NCBI GenBank assembly: GCA_002299425.1
Contig: DBNW01000013.1
Coordinates: forward strand, 1 to 18,084
From: Methylococcaceae bacterium UBA662
GTDB taxonomy: Bacteria; Pseudomonadota; Gammaproteobacteria; Methylococcales; Methylomonadaceae
Reading direction: 5' to 3'
Length of the DNA: 18,084 bases
Every line of letters starts with the position of its first letter. The first letter of the stretch is position 1. The notes beneath the pieces were generated by a model. It searched no databases. It saw only the letters and a program-made list of their open reading frames with translations, and had not been told where the DNA came from. A program made the position numbers and the translations under genes. This document shows positions 7,038-14,737 of this stretch, one piece after another.

Positions 7038-8155
7038 TCCGGTTTTGCCTGATACATCCCACCTAAACACCGAGATTGGCTTGCACCCGTTACTGCGGTA
7101 AGACTTCCGGGCAGGCCGTGCAGCGTTTGTTTGGCCAGCCACGCAAAAGCCATCGCTTCTACATGATCGGGGTCGATGCCGTAAAAAGCGGTCGATACCA
7201 CTTGGCAAGGCAGGGTGTCGGCTATCGTCGCAAACAACAGACCGTTGTGAACCCCCCCCCCGCACACCAGCACTTCTTCAGTCATGGGTGCATGCTCTTG
7301 AATAGCATCGCAAATGCTGAGCGCGGTTAAGTGGCATAAACTGGCTTGGATGTTTTCGGGGGGTCTGTTTTTATCGGTCAAAAACGCTGCTAACCAAGTG
7401 AGTGAAAAGTATTCTTTTCCCGTGCTTTTGGGAGGGGCAAGTTGGAAGTAACAGTCTTGTTTGAGCCGCGCCACCAGTGAATAATCAATTTTTCCAGTTT
7501 TAGCCCAATTGCCGTTCCGGTCAAAAGCCAGTCCCTGGTGTTTGTATATCCATTCGTCCATTAAGGTGTTGCCAGGCCCTGTGTCAAATCCCTTCACGCT
7601 TGCTGGCCCGCCCTGTTGAGCGGGCAGCACCGTGATGTTGGCTATGCCGCCGATATTGACAATGCAGCGGTTGGTTTGCGGATGGCTGAAAAGGGCTTGG
7701 TGGAAGGCGGGAACCAGCGGGGCTCCTTGTCCGTTGCAGGCAAGATCACGTCTTCTAAAATCGGCGACGGTGGTGATGCCGGTTTGTTCGGCGATTACAT
7801 TAGGATCGCCAATTTGCAGAGAAAAAGGGAACGGCTGGTTCGGCGCATGGCAAACCGTCTGGCCGTGGCTGCCGATGGCTTGGATAGAGCCGGCGGCTAC
7901 AGCATTATTTGCTAATAACGCCTTGGCGGCGTCAGCGAACAAATGCCCGAGCTGGCAATCGATGCGTCCGTAATCGTGCAAGAAAACCGGGTGGTTTGCG
8001 TTGCTTAGGTGCTGGATGGCGGTTTTTAATTCGGCTGTGAAAGGATGAAAGACAAAATCAACCAGTTTGGCTGAATGACCGGTAAGGTCAACCAGAGCAG
8101 CATCTATGCCATCGGTGCTGGTGCCTGACATCAGGCCAATGTAGAGTTCCGGCAA
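7034..8155 (-). CDS. anmK: Anhydro-N-acetylmuramic acid kinase
   Basis: AnmK phosphorylates and opens 1,6-anhydroMurNAc to MurNAc-6-phosphate in cytoplasmic peptidoglycan recycling. The 373-residue protein has the N-terminal phosphate-binding IGLMSGTSTDGIDAAL, VADFRRRDLACNGQGAPLVP at about 130-149, the FDTGPGN motif at 190-196, and VCGGGVHN at 297-304, all typical of the sugar-kinase-fold AnmK family. The start is a TTG at 8155, three bases after the stop of the M23 peptidase gene; family alignment (MPELYIGLMSG) supports it. The VCGGG codons form an uninterrupted run of ten G on the coding strand (7252-7261), a slippage-prone tract. Co-location with a peptidoglycan hydrolase fits a turnover-and-recycling pair. 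Confidence 0.95.
   Translation of the reverse strand: MPELYIGLMSGTSTDGIDAALVDLTGHSAKLVDFVFHPFTAELKTAIQHLSNANHPVFLHDYGRIDCQLGHLFADAAKALLANNAVAAGSIQAIGSHGQTVCHAPNQPFPFSLQIGDPNVIAEQTGITTVADFRRRDLACNGQGAPLVPAFHQALFSHPQTNRCIVNIGGIANITVLPAQQGGPASVKGFDTGPGNTLMDEWIYKHQGLAFDRNGNWAKTGKIDYSLVARLKQDCYFQLAPPKSTGKEYFSLTWLAAFLTDKNRPPENIQASLCHLTALSICDAIQEHAPMTEEVLVCGGGVHNGLLFATIADTLPCQVVSTAFYGIDPDHVEAMAFAWLAKQTLHGLPGSLTAVTGASQSRCLGGMYQAKPD
7252..7261 (-). repeat. Ten-base G homopolymer inside anmK (possible slippage tract)
   Basis: Ten consecutive C on the + strand are ten G in the anmK coding strand, spanning Gly299-Gly301 and the first base of the next valine codon. The length of ten gives the correct family frame. 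With nine G, the frame stops at a TAG about ten codons later. With eleven G, it enters another frame that stays open to 7029 and replaces the last 70 or so residues. Confidence 0.8.
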
Positions 8156-8158
8156 GGT

Positions 8159-9505
8159 TTATTCCACTTGGGTTTGGTTTTTAGCCAGTAAGCTTTTGGC
8201 TTTGGTTTGGTAAAGCTGAGCCAATAGGGGGTGCGCCCGCTGTTTAAAATCGGCCAAGTATTGGGGGTTTAAGGTCATGGCATGGCGGGAGTCTTCGATG
8301 AGCTCTGGATTGCGATGCTGGCCGTCTATGCGGAATTCATAATGCAGGTGCGGGCCTGTTGCTAAGCCGGTTTGCCCGACATAACCAATGATTTCGCCTT
8401 GCTTGACGAGGTCTCCTGGTTGCAGATCTCTTCTGAAACGAGAAAGATGGGCGTATAGGGTTTCATAGCGTTCGCCATGTTGGACGATGATGACCTGGCC
8501 ATAGCCGCCTTTACGGCCTAAAAAAGCAATGACTCCATCGCCGGTGGTTTTGACGGGTGTTCCGGTACGGGCAGCGTAGTCTACGCCTTTGTGGGCGCGA
8601 ATCCGGTTAAGTACGGGGTGCCTACGGTTAATGTCAAAGTGCGAGCTGATGCGGGCAAATTCCACCGGTGTACTCAAAAAAGCTTTACGCATGGCCCTAC
8701 CCTCCGGCGTGTAGTAATTGCTGTTGCCAAATTCATCAATGTACCTAACCGCAGTCAGAATGCGGTTTTGGTTGACGAATTCGGCGGCCAAAATAAGAGG
8801 GGTCCCGGTGCGGTCACGTTCGTAAACCACTGTGAATTGGTCCCCGCGCCGCAGCTTGGTGGCAAAGTCTATATCCCAGGCAAAAATGCTGGCTAATTGT
8901 TCTGGCAGGCTTTCAGGCAAGCCTATTTCTTTGGCGGCCTCGGCAAAAGAGGAGCGGATAATGCCTTGTGCGGTCAGGTAACGCTGGGGTAGTTGCTCGG
9001 TAGGCGAGGGTGCTGCAACTAGGCTGAGCTTATTGCCGATTTTGATGATTTTATGGACGCGGTGGCTGGGGTTTAGGCCAAGCGGCTGGTTTGAGGCGGG
9101 AGGTGTCAAAACAGGCGGTAGCTCAAAATCCAATTTTGAATACAACGGCGCATCCATTGCAGTCGATTGGTGCAAGTGGGGGTGGTTTCTGGCGGCAGTT
9201 TTTTTTGTCAGTTTACGGTGGGCTAACTGCCGGCTGCTTTTTTTGGCGTGAAAAGCACGGTGATTGGATTTTTTAGCCTTGCCTCGTTTCGAGACAAGGG
9301 CTGAGGGCTTTTTGCCGTGCTTGGCAGTAGCAAGGGTGTGTTTTTTGCCGGGCGGGTGGGCAGGCCTGGCATGACCGGGTGGGACGGAAATAACTAAGCC
9401 CACACCCAAAAACAACGAGGCAATGATTCTGTTTTTCACGGTAAGTAAGCTTAAGTTGTTGAAAACAAGCAATAATAAATAAATTTTTATAGAGCTGGGA
9501 GCCAT
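8159..9505 (-). CDS. M23-family metallopeptidase, MepM-like murein DD-endopeptidase
   Basis: Enzymes of this group cut peptide cross-links in peptidoglycan and are anchored to or exported across the inner membrane. The C-terminal LytM domain (about residues 300-400 of 448) has the zinc ligands in HKGVDY (His305, Asp309) and HLH (386-388), and the catalytic-site histidine in YAHL (353). Residues 25-46 form a hydrophobic signal or anchor segment. It is followed by an unusually basic Lys/Arg/His-rich stretch (about 47-113), then an OapA/LysM-like region (150-240). The ATG at 9505 is followed by a hydrophobic run; a GTG at 9439 (VKNRIIASLFLG) would give a cleaner signal anchor, so the start is open. 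It lies three bases upstream of anmK, evidently in one operon. Confidence 0.9.
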   Translation of the reverse strand: MAPSSIKIYLLLLVFNNLSLLTVKNRIIASLFLGVGLVISVPPGHARPAHPPGKKHTLATAKHGKKPSALVSKRGKAKKSNHRAFHAKKSSRQLAHRKLTKKTAARNHPHLHQSTAMDAPLYSKLDFELPPVLTPPASNQPLGLNPSHRVHKIIKIGNKLSLVAAPSPTEQLPQRYLTAQGIIRSSFAEAAKEIGLPESLPEQLASIFAWDIDFATKLRRGDQFTVVYERDRTGTPLILAAEFVNQNRILTAVRYIDEFGNSNYYTPEGRAMRKAFLSTPVEFARISSHFDINRRHPVLNRIRAHKGVDYAARTGTPVKTTGDGVIAFLGRKGGYGQVIIVQHGERYETLYAHLSRFRRDLQPGDLVKQGEIIGYVGQTGLATGPHLHYEFRIDGQHRNPELIEDSRHAMTLNPQYLADFKQRAHPLLAQLYQTKAKSLLAKNQTQVE

Positions 9506-9639
9506 TGTAAGGTTTTTCTTTTGAGTTTGCCAACCTTAAAGGCAAAAACCACACCGCATTAAAACCTGCAAAGGCCTGAAATACCGTCAGTGTTTTTTAA
9601 ATTAAGCCAATTAAACAAGGGGTTAGCTCGTTTATTGGG

Positions 9640-10725
9640 TTACTCAGTGCCAAGCTGAGTTAACAGCTCTGCCTGATGTTCTCTGAGCAGAGGGTTGATT
9701 ACCTGCTCCAGCCCGCCTTGTAGAATGTCATCGAGCTTGTACAAAGTCAGGTTAATGCGGTGGTCGGTCAAGCGGCCTTGGGGGAAGTTGTAGGTGCGGA
9801 TGCGTTCAGACCGGTCGCCGCTACCTACTTGCAGCTTGCGTGCAGCCGATTGTTCGGCCTGATGCTTTGCTTGTTCTGCTGCGAGCAGGCGCGCTTGCAA
9901 CAGGGACATGGCGCGAGCACGGTTTTTGTGCTGCGAGCGTTCGTCCTGGCATTCGACCACCACGCCGGTTGGGATGTGAGTGATACGGATAGCCGATTCG
10001 GTCTTGTTGACATGCTGGCCGCCAGCACCAGAGGAACGGAAGGTGTCGATTTTAAGGTCCACGGGGTTGATTTCGACAGCATCAATCTCCCCCGCCTCGG
10101 GCATGATGGCGACGGTGCAGGCGGAGGTGTGGACGCGGCCTTGAGATTCGGTATCAGGCACGCGCTGCACTCTGTGGGCACCCGACTCAAACTTCATCTG
10201 TCCGTAAACGTCCCGCCCGGACAGACGCAGTATGACTTCTTTGTAGCCGCCGTGCTCGCCCGGATTTTCACTGATCATCTCGGTTTGCCAGCCCTGGCGT
10301 TCGGCATAGCGTTGGTACATGCGGGCGAGGTCGCCGGAAAAAATGGCGGCCTCGTCGCCGCCTGTACCGGCTCTGATTTCCAGGAAAATGTTGCGGGTGT
10401 CATGGGGGTCTTTCGGCAACAGCAGCCGGTGCAGTTCCTGCTCTAGGGAGGCCATTTGCTTGGCCGCGATGTGGATTTCATCTTTTGCCAGTTCGCGCAA
10501 CTCCGGGTCTGAGTCGTGTGCCATTTCTTGGCAGGCGGCCAGTTGCGCTAGGCTGTGTTGGTAGCGCTGGTAGCAGTCGACCACGGGGCCAATTTGGGCA
10601 AACTCTTGGCCTAGGGCGCGAAATTTGTTTTGGTCGCCTTGAATACCGGGTTCAGACAATAACGCTGCGATTTCGCTGTGGCGTTCACACAGGCTCTCTA
10701 GTCTAAGTTGAATCGAGGGTTTCAT
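9640..10725 (-). CDS. prfA: Peptide chain release factor 1
   Basis: RF1 reads UAA and UAG stop codons and triggers peptide release. The 361-residue protein carries the GGQ motif at 235-237 (FRSSGAGGQHVNKTESAIR). The codon-reading PxT motif, here PDT at 190-192 within HRVQRVPDTESQGRVHTSA, marks RF1 rather than RF2 (SPF). The IRAGTGGDEAAIF segment at 117-129 is also typical. The ATG at 10725 directly abuts the hemA stop (TAA 10728-10726), so prfA is translated from the hemA transcript. No prmC follows, unlike in E. coli; the next gene is the M23 peptidase after a 134-base spacer (9506-9639) with no clear terminator. Confidence 0.98.
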   Translation of the reverse strand: MKPSIQLRLESLCERHSEIAALLSEPGIQGDQNKFRALGQEFAQIGPVVDCYQRYQHSLAQLAACQEMAHDSDPELRELAKDEIHIAAKQMASLEQELHRLLLPKDPHDTRNIFLEIRAGTGGDEAAIFSGDLARMYQRYAERQGWQTEMISENPGEHGGYKEVILRLSGRDVYGQMKFESGAHRVQRVPDTESQGRVHTSACTVAIMPEAGEIDAVEINPVDLKIDTFRSSGAGGQHVNKTESAIRITHIPTGVVVECQDERSQHKNRARAMSLLQARLLAAEQAKHQAEQSAARKLQVGSGDRSERIRTYNFPQGRLTDHRINLTLYKLDDILQGGLEQVINPLLREHQAELLTQLGTE

Positions 10726-11982
10726 TTAAGGTGGGTCAAGTTTAAAAATTTCCAGGGCGGCTGCCAGCAGGTCATGCCGCTCCTGTTCGGCGGCCAGCCT
10801 AATTTGGCTGCTGGGCGTGTGCAACAACTTGTTGGTTAAGCCGTGTGCTAAGCGGTTTAACACCTCTTCGGCCTGGGTGCCGTTTTTTAATGAGGCGATG
10901 GCTTTGCTCAAGAGCTCGTCGCGGGCGAGTTCGGCGCTGTGGCGGTAATCCTTGATGATTGTCTGGGCGCTTTGCGCCCGCAGCCAAGCTAAGAAATGCC
11001 CGACTTGGGCGTCGATAATTTCCTCGGCCTGTGCGGCGGCTACCCGGCGGGACTGCATGTTTTGGTCAATGGTTTGTTGCAAATCGTCCAGGGTGTACAA
11101 ATACACGTCTCTGAGTTGGTCTACCTCGGCTTCTATGTCCCGTGGGACGGCTAGGTCAACCATAAACATGGGTTTTCTTTTGCGCTTTTTTAGTGCGCTT
11201 TCGACGCTGCCTTTGCCCAGTATGGGCAGTGGGCTGGCGGTGGAGGCGATAACAATGTCTGCCTCGGCAAGGTGTTTTGTGATGTCGGCCAGTTCAATGG
11301 CGTAACCGTTGAACTGCATGGCAAGGTTGTGGGCGCGTTGATAAGTCCGGTTGGCAATGATGAGTTTTTTTACGCCTTGTTCAGATAAATGCCGGGCGGC
11401 CAGTTCGATGGTTTCACCGGCACCAATTAGCAAGGCGGTTTGCTGGTCTAGCTGGTCGAATATCTGTTGAGCGAATTGCACGGCGGCAAAAGCGACGGAA
11501 ACCGGGCTGGAACCGATGGCGGTATCGGTACGCACCTTTTTTGCGGTATTGAAAGTGTATTGGAACAATTTTCCCAGTTGCTTACCTAACGTGCCTGCCT
11601 CGTTGGCGATCTGGTAGGCAACTTTCATTTGTCCTAGAATTTGCGGTTCGCCCAACACCATAGAGTCCAGCCCTGATGCTACCCTGAAAACATGCCGAAT
11701 AAAGTGGTTGTCGGTATGGCAGTACAGATAGGGGTGTATGTCTGCAAAAGCCAGTTGTTTGTGGTTGGCGACCCAGTCAACCAAGACACTTCGGTCTTCG
11801 GTATCTGCTGAACAATAGATTTCAGTGCGGTTGCATGTGGATAGGATGGCGGCCTCGCTGATACCGTTGACCGCCAGCAGCGAACGCAGGGATGGCCTGA
11901 GAATGTCGTGGGTGAACGCTAGCTGTTCCCGGACAGCAACGGGCGCGGTGTTATGGTTGATGCCTACAGTGAGTAAAGTCAT
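10726..11982 (-). CDS. hemA: Glutamyl-tRNA reductase
   Basis: This enzyme makes glutamate-1-semialdehyde from glutamyl-tRNA and NADPH, the first committed step of C5 tetrapyrrole (heme) synthesis. The 418-residue protein has the catalytic Cys50 in LSTCNRTEIY, the conserved GLDSMVLGEPQILGQMK block at about 104-120, the NADPH-binding LLIGAGETIELAARHL near 190, and a C-terminal dimerisation helix region. The ATG at 11982 gives the family start MTLLTVGINHNTAPVAVRE. It forms an operon with prfA, as in most gammaproteobacteria, and is divergent from the TPR lipoprotein-lolB genes. A candidate promoter about 200 bases upstream (12183-12210) implies a long leader. Confidence 0.98.
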   Translation of the reverse strand: MTLLTVGINHNTAPVAVREQLAFTHDILRPSLRSLLAVNGISEAAILSTCNRTEIYCSADTEDRSVLVDWVANHKQLAFADIHPYLYCHTDNHFIRHVFRVASGLDSMVLGEPQILGQMKVAYQIANEAGTLGKQLGKLFQYTFNTAKKVRTDTAIGSSPVSVAFAAVQFAQQIFDQLDQQTALLIGAGETIELAARHLSEQGVKKLIIANRTYQRAHNLAMQFNGYAIELADITKHLAEADIVIASTASPLPILGKGSVESALKKRKRKPMFMVDLAVPRDIEAEVDQLRDVYLYTLDDLQQTIDQNMQSRRVAAAQAEEIIDAQVGHFLAWLRAQSAQTIIKDYRHSAELARDELLSKAIASLKNGTQAEEVLNRLAHGLTNKLLHTPSSQIRLAAEQERHDLLAAALEIFKLDPP

Positions 11983-12182
11983 GCTTTGTGTGCGGCGAAA
12001 AAACCCTGTCGGGCCGGTTGTCAGTTTTAGTGGGGCGGGCCAGCGCTTGAGGTCGCCTCCCCCTCTGGAGTCAATCCGCTCTTCTGCCAGCCAAAGACGC
12101 GGGGTACAAAATCAAAAGTCCGGTTAATTTAAAAATGCGGTCGGCTAGTCTGTCACAGGCGGTAGCTTTTGCAATAGCTGGC

Positions 12183-12210
12183 AGTATATTATGTGAGAAA
12201 TTTTCGCCAA
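12183..12210 (-). promoter_or_regulatory. Candidate sigma-70 promoter for hemA-prfA
   Basis: Read on the minus strand, TTGGCG (12210-12205) and TATACT (12188-12183) are separated by 16 bases. The -10 matches consensus at five of six positions and the -35 at four. Transcription would start near 12176, leaving a leader of about 190 bases before the hemA ATG. Confidence 0.55.
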
Positions 12211-12221
12211 TCGGTTGGTGA
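12204..12221. promoter_or_regulatory. 18-bp near-perfect palindrome overlapping the hemA -35 region
   Basis: TCGCCAATCGGTTGGTGA is self-complementary at all but two symmetric pairs, both of which become G-T wobbles in RNA. It covers the predicted hemA -35 hexamer, so it looks like an operator. Read as plus-strand RNA it forms TCGCCAA/TTGGTGA with a TCGG loop followed by T5 (12223-12227), so it could instead be a terminator or attenuator. Confidence 0.5.
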
Positions 12222-12345
12222 TTTTTAAGAAAATTGTTTTTAGGTTTTTTAAGCACGGCACTCGGTACGGTAAAGCCGGGGCGGTGTTTCGGCGGTTGCT
12301 TGTCTTGTGTTCGCTCACAAAAAGCCTTATCCGTTTTTAGATTTC

Positions 12346-12367
12346 CCGGCGGCTTAATACCCGCCGG
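12346..12367 (+). promoter_or_regulatory. GC-rich hairpin in the leader of the TPR lipoprotein gene
   Basis: CCGGCGG (12346-12352) and CCGCCGG (12361-12367) form a perfect 7-bp stem with an 8-base loop. It ends 10 bases before the Shine-Dalgarno sequence AGAGGA (12378-12383), followed by ATTTTAG rather than a strong U run. It may tune mRNA stability or translation of the lipoprotein gene; I infer this from position only. Confidence 0.5.
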
Positions 12368-12389
12368 ATTTTAGTTCAGAGGAACGTCA

Positions 12390-14135
12390 GTGTTAATTTT
12401 TAAGTTACTTTTAGTCGTACCTTTGGTTTTTTTTACGGCTTGCTCGAGCGTCCTAAAGCCACCCGGCACGGCAGGGGAAGCGGACAAGCCAGCGACTGCG
12501 GTAACCGAGGTAAAAAAACCCCTGGCAGGTGACACGCCTTATCAAACCGCTTCGTTTGAACCCGAAGTGATGTTTATGCTCATGACCGCCGAAATAGCAG
12601 GCCAGCGGGGGCAGTACGCTATTGCCTTGGAAGGTTACTTGGAAGCGGCGAAACGAGTTAAAGACCATCGAATTGCCGAGAGGGCTGCGGCAATAGCGTT
12701 GTATCTAAAAGATCAGGAAAAAACGGACAAGGCGGTAAGGTTATGGTTGCAGAAAGAACCAAATAGCCTGCCGGCACGCAAAATAGCAACCATGTCGGCG
12801 TTGATTGCCAGTAACCAAGACGCTGCGGTCAGGTACTTGGACGAGCTGTTGTCGCTTGATGCGGCCGGTTTTGAGAAAACCGTCTTGGAATTGGCTGCGG
12901 TATTGCAAAAAGAAGGTAAAAACGGCGTGCTTTACGATGCGTTTGATGCCTTGTCTAAACTGCATGCCCGCAATGCCAATGTGTACTTGGTTAAGTCGTT
13001 GTTGGCTGTTCAATTAGGCAACCTAGAACAGGCCATGGAAGATGTGCAAAAAGCGTTGGCAGTGCAGCCAGATTGGGACAGGGCGTTGGCACTGCGGGCG
13101 CAACTGACCGCGCAGTCAGGCGAAATACAAAAAGCCATCGCCGATTTGGAAGTGGCCATTGCCAAAAACCCCAAAGCCACCAAGCTGCAAAAGCTACTGG
13201 CCCAAGTACTAATAAAAAACAACGATTATAAGAAAGCCAGACAAGTTTACCGGCAATTGGTTAGAGCGGACCCGCAAGACATTGAAAGCCAGGTCGCCGA
13301 GGGCTTGGTCGCTTTGCAGCTTGAGGAATACGACGACGCAGAGGAGATATTTGAGGTTTTGCTTGAGCTGCCTAAATGGGAAAATCAGGCTCGTTTTTAT
13401 TTGGCCAAGCTTGAAGAGCGGCGTGGCAATGTCTCCGAGGCCGTCAGTTGGTATGAAAAAATAACCGATGAAGCCATGGCATTGGATGCCGGGTTGGCCG
13501 CAGCCCTACTTTTGGCAAAAGACCACCAATACCCGGCGGCACATGCAAGGCTGGATGCTTTGGTCGGTCGTTATCCTGATCAAAAGCTAAAAGTGTTGGT
13601 CGCTCGGGCTGAGCTGTTTAATCAGCAAAAAGAACACCAAAAAGCCTTCGGTTTGCTGTCTGATGCGTTGGTTTTGCACCCTGACGACAAAAACTTGCTT
13701 TATACTCGAGCGCTGATTGCGGATCGTCTGGGTAAGCTGGATGTTTTAGAAGCGGATTTACATAAAATTTTGCAGCAAGATCCTGACAATGCGGAAGCGT
13801 TAAATGCCCTCGGTTACACCTTGACGGCAAAAACCACGCGCTATGCGGAGGCCGAAAAGTACCTCCATCGCGCCCTTAGGATAGCCCCGAATGAAGCGGC
13901 AATTTTAGACAGTTACGGTTGGTTGCAGTTTAAATTGGGAAGATACGAACGGGCTTTGGAGTATTTGCAGCGGGCTTATGCGAAGCAGCCGGTAGGTGAG
14001 ATCGCCGCGCATTTAGCGGCAGTGCTGTGGGCCATGGGTAGGCAGGAAGAGGCCGCGCGGATAGTCGAGGAGGCCTTGAAAAACGAGCCTGAGGACGAGC
14101 ATTTGTTGGAATTCAAGCGCCGAGTTATGAAATAA
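12390..14135 (+). CDS. Tetratricopeptide-repeat lipoprotein
   Basis: This is a 581-residue TPR protein whose N-terminus is a lipoprotein signal peptide ending in FFTAC-SS, with the acylated cysteine at residue 18. It is therefore membrane-anchored and faces the periplasm. Residues 60-575 form a series of TPR-like helical pairs, most clearly at about 195-330 and 440-560. The GTG start at 12390 is set by AGAGGA six bases upstream. Such a protein precedes lolB in Pseudomonas, where its function is poorly defined. The context suggests an envelope-assembly role, but nothing in the sequence names a partner. It is 11 bases upstream of lolB and must share its transcript. Confidence 0.9.
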   Translation: MLIFKLLLVVPLVFFTACSSVLKPPGTAGEADKPATAVTEVKKPLAGDTPYQTASFEPEVMFMLMTAEIAGQRGQYAIALEGYLEAAKRVKDHRIAERAAAIALYLKDQEKTDKAVRLWLQKEPNSLPARKIATMSALIASNQDAAVRYLDELLSLDAAGFEKTVLELAAVLQKEGKNGVLYDAFDALSKLHARNANVYLVKSLLAVQLGNLEQAMEDVQKALAVQPDWDRALALRAQLTAQSGEIQKAIADLEVAIAKNPKATKLQKLLAQVLIKNNDYKKARQVYRQLVRADPQDIESQVAEGLVALQLEEYDDAEEIFEVLLELPKWENQARFYLAKLEERRGNVSEAVSWYEKITDEAMALDAGLAAALLLAKDHQYPAAHARLDALVGRYPDQKLKVLVARAELFNQQKEHQKAFGLLSDALVLHPDDKNLLYTRALIADRLGKLDVLEADLHKILQQDPDNAEALNALGYTLTAKTTRYAEAEKYLHRALRIAPNEAAILDSYGWLQFKLGRYERALEYLQRAYAKQPVGEIAAHLAAVLWAMGRQEEAARIVEEALKNEPEDEHLLEFKRRVMK

Positions 14136-14146
14136 AGGGGCGGGCT

Positions 14147-14737
14147 TTGAAGGTTGTCGCGGCTTTTTGCTTTTCGGCCATGCTGGCTGCGTTGTCGGCC
14201 TGTTCGACGCTTACGGAGCGGCCCTCGCCTAGATACCAAGCAGACCTAAGGCAAGGTTTGTACGGGCTGCGTTCGTGGGCGTTTGTGGGTAGATTGTCTT
14301 TGGTAGCGGGACAAGAGTCGTGGTCGGCTGCTGTTTCATGGCGGCATTTCCCGGACCGGGAGCTGATCAAGCTTTCCGGTCCCTTGGGCCAAGGGGCGGC
14401 TTTGATTAAGTTGACTGAAAAACGGGTCGAAATCGACAGGGGTGGCGGTGATGTCCAGTCATCAAACGACCCGGAGGTTTTTATCGATCAGCAACTGGGT
14501 ATGGCCGTGCCGCTGCGTTCTTTAGCGTACTGGGCCTTGGGCTTGATCAAGCCGGGCTACCCTAGCCAGCAAATGCCAGGCGGATTTTTGCAAGACGGTT
14601 GGTATGTTGATTTTTTGGAGTTGCAAACGGTTCAGTCTTGGTCGATGCCACGAAAAATGACCGTTATGAACGATAAAGTTAAGCTGAAGCTAATTATTGA
14701 CCAATGGGAATTGGATGGTATCTCAACAACCCAGTAA
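14147..14737 (+). CDS. lolB: Outer-membrane lipoprotein receptor LolB
   Basis: LolB takes lipoproteins from periplasmic LolA and inserts them into the outer membrane; it is itself a lipoprotein. The 196-residue protein has a signal peptide with lipobox LSAC (Cys19). After it come the LolB-type segments LRSWAFVGRLSLVAGQESWSA and LIKLSGPLGQGAALIKLTE (split around residue 75), and MAVPLRSLAYWALGL near residue 120. The TTG at 14147 is chosen because it gives a complete signal peptide and follows AAAGGGG by six bases. It overlaps the ispE start by 23 bases, a common lolB-ispE arrangement. Confidence 0.92.
   Translation: MKVVAAFCFSAMLAALSACSTLTERPSPRYQADLRQGLYGLRSWAFVGRLSLVAGQESWSAAVSWRHFPDRELIKLSGPLGQGAALIKLTEKRVEIDRGGGDVQSSNDPEVFIDQQLGMAVPLRSLAYWALGLIKPGYPSQQMPGGFLQDGWYVDFLELQTVQSWSMPRKMTVMNDKVKLKLIIDQWELDGISTTQ

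Larger units (their letters stand above)
11983..12389. other. Divergent intergenic control region, hemA / TPR lipoprotein
   Basis: This 407-base spacer has no convincing gene on either strand; open frames within it are short and start without ribosome-binding sites. It holds a candidate hemA promoter (12183-12210, minus), an 18-bp near-palindrome (12204-12221), a GC-rich hairpin before the lipoprotein gene (12346-12367), and a weak hairpin plus six U just before hemA (about 11998-12015, minus strand). I could not pick a convincing plus-strand promoter. Confidence 0.7.

Noticed and set aside
7029..7265. Separate 78-codon gene inside anmK
   Set aside because: It is simply another frame of anmK beginning at the G tract; it matters only as a possible slippage product.
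9760..10446. Long open frame of 228 codons antisense to prfA
   Set aside because: It lies wholly opposite a well-conserved release factor gene and its translation has no recognisable family; it is a shadow of prfA codon use.
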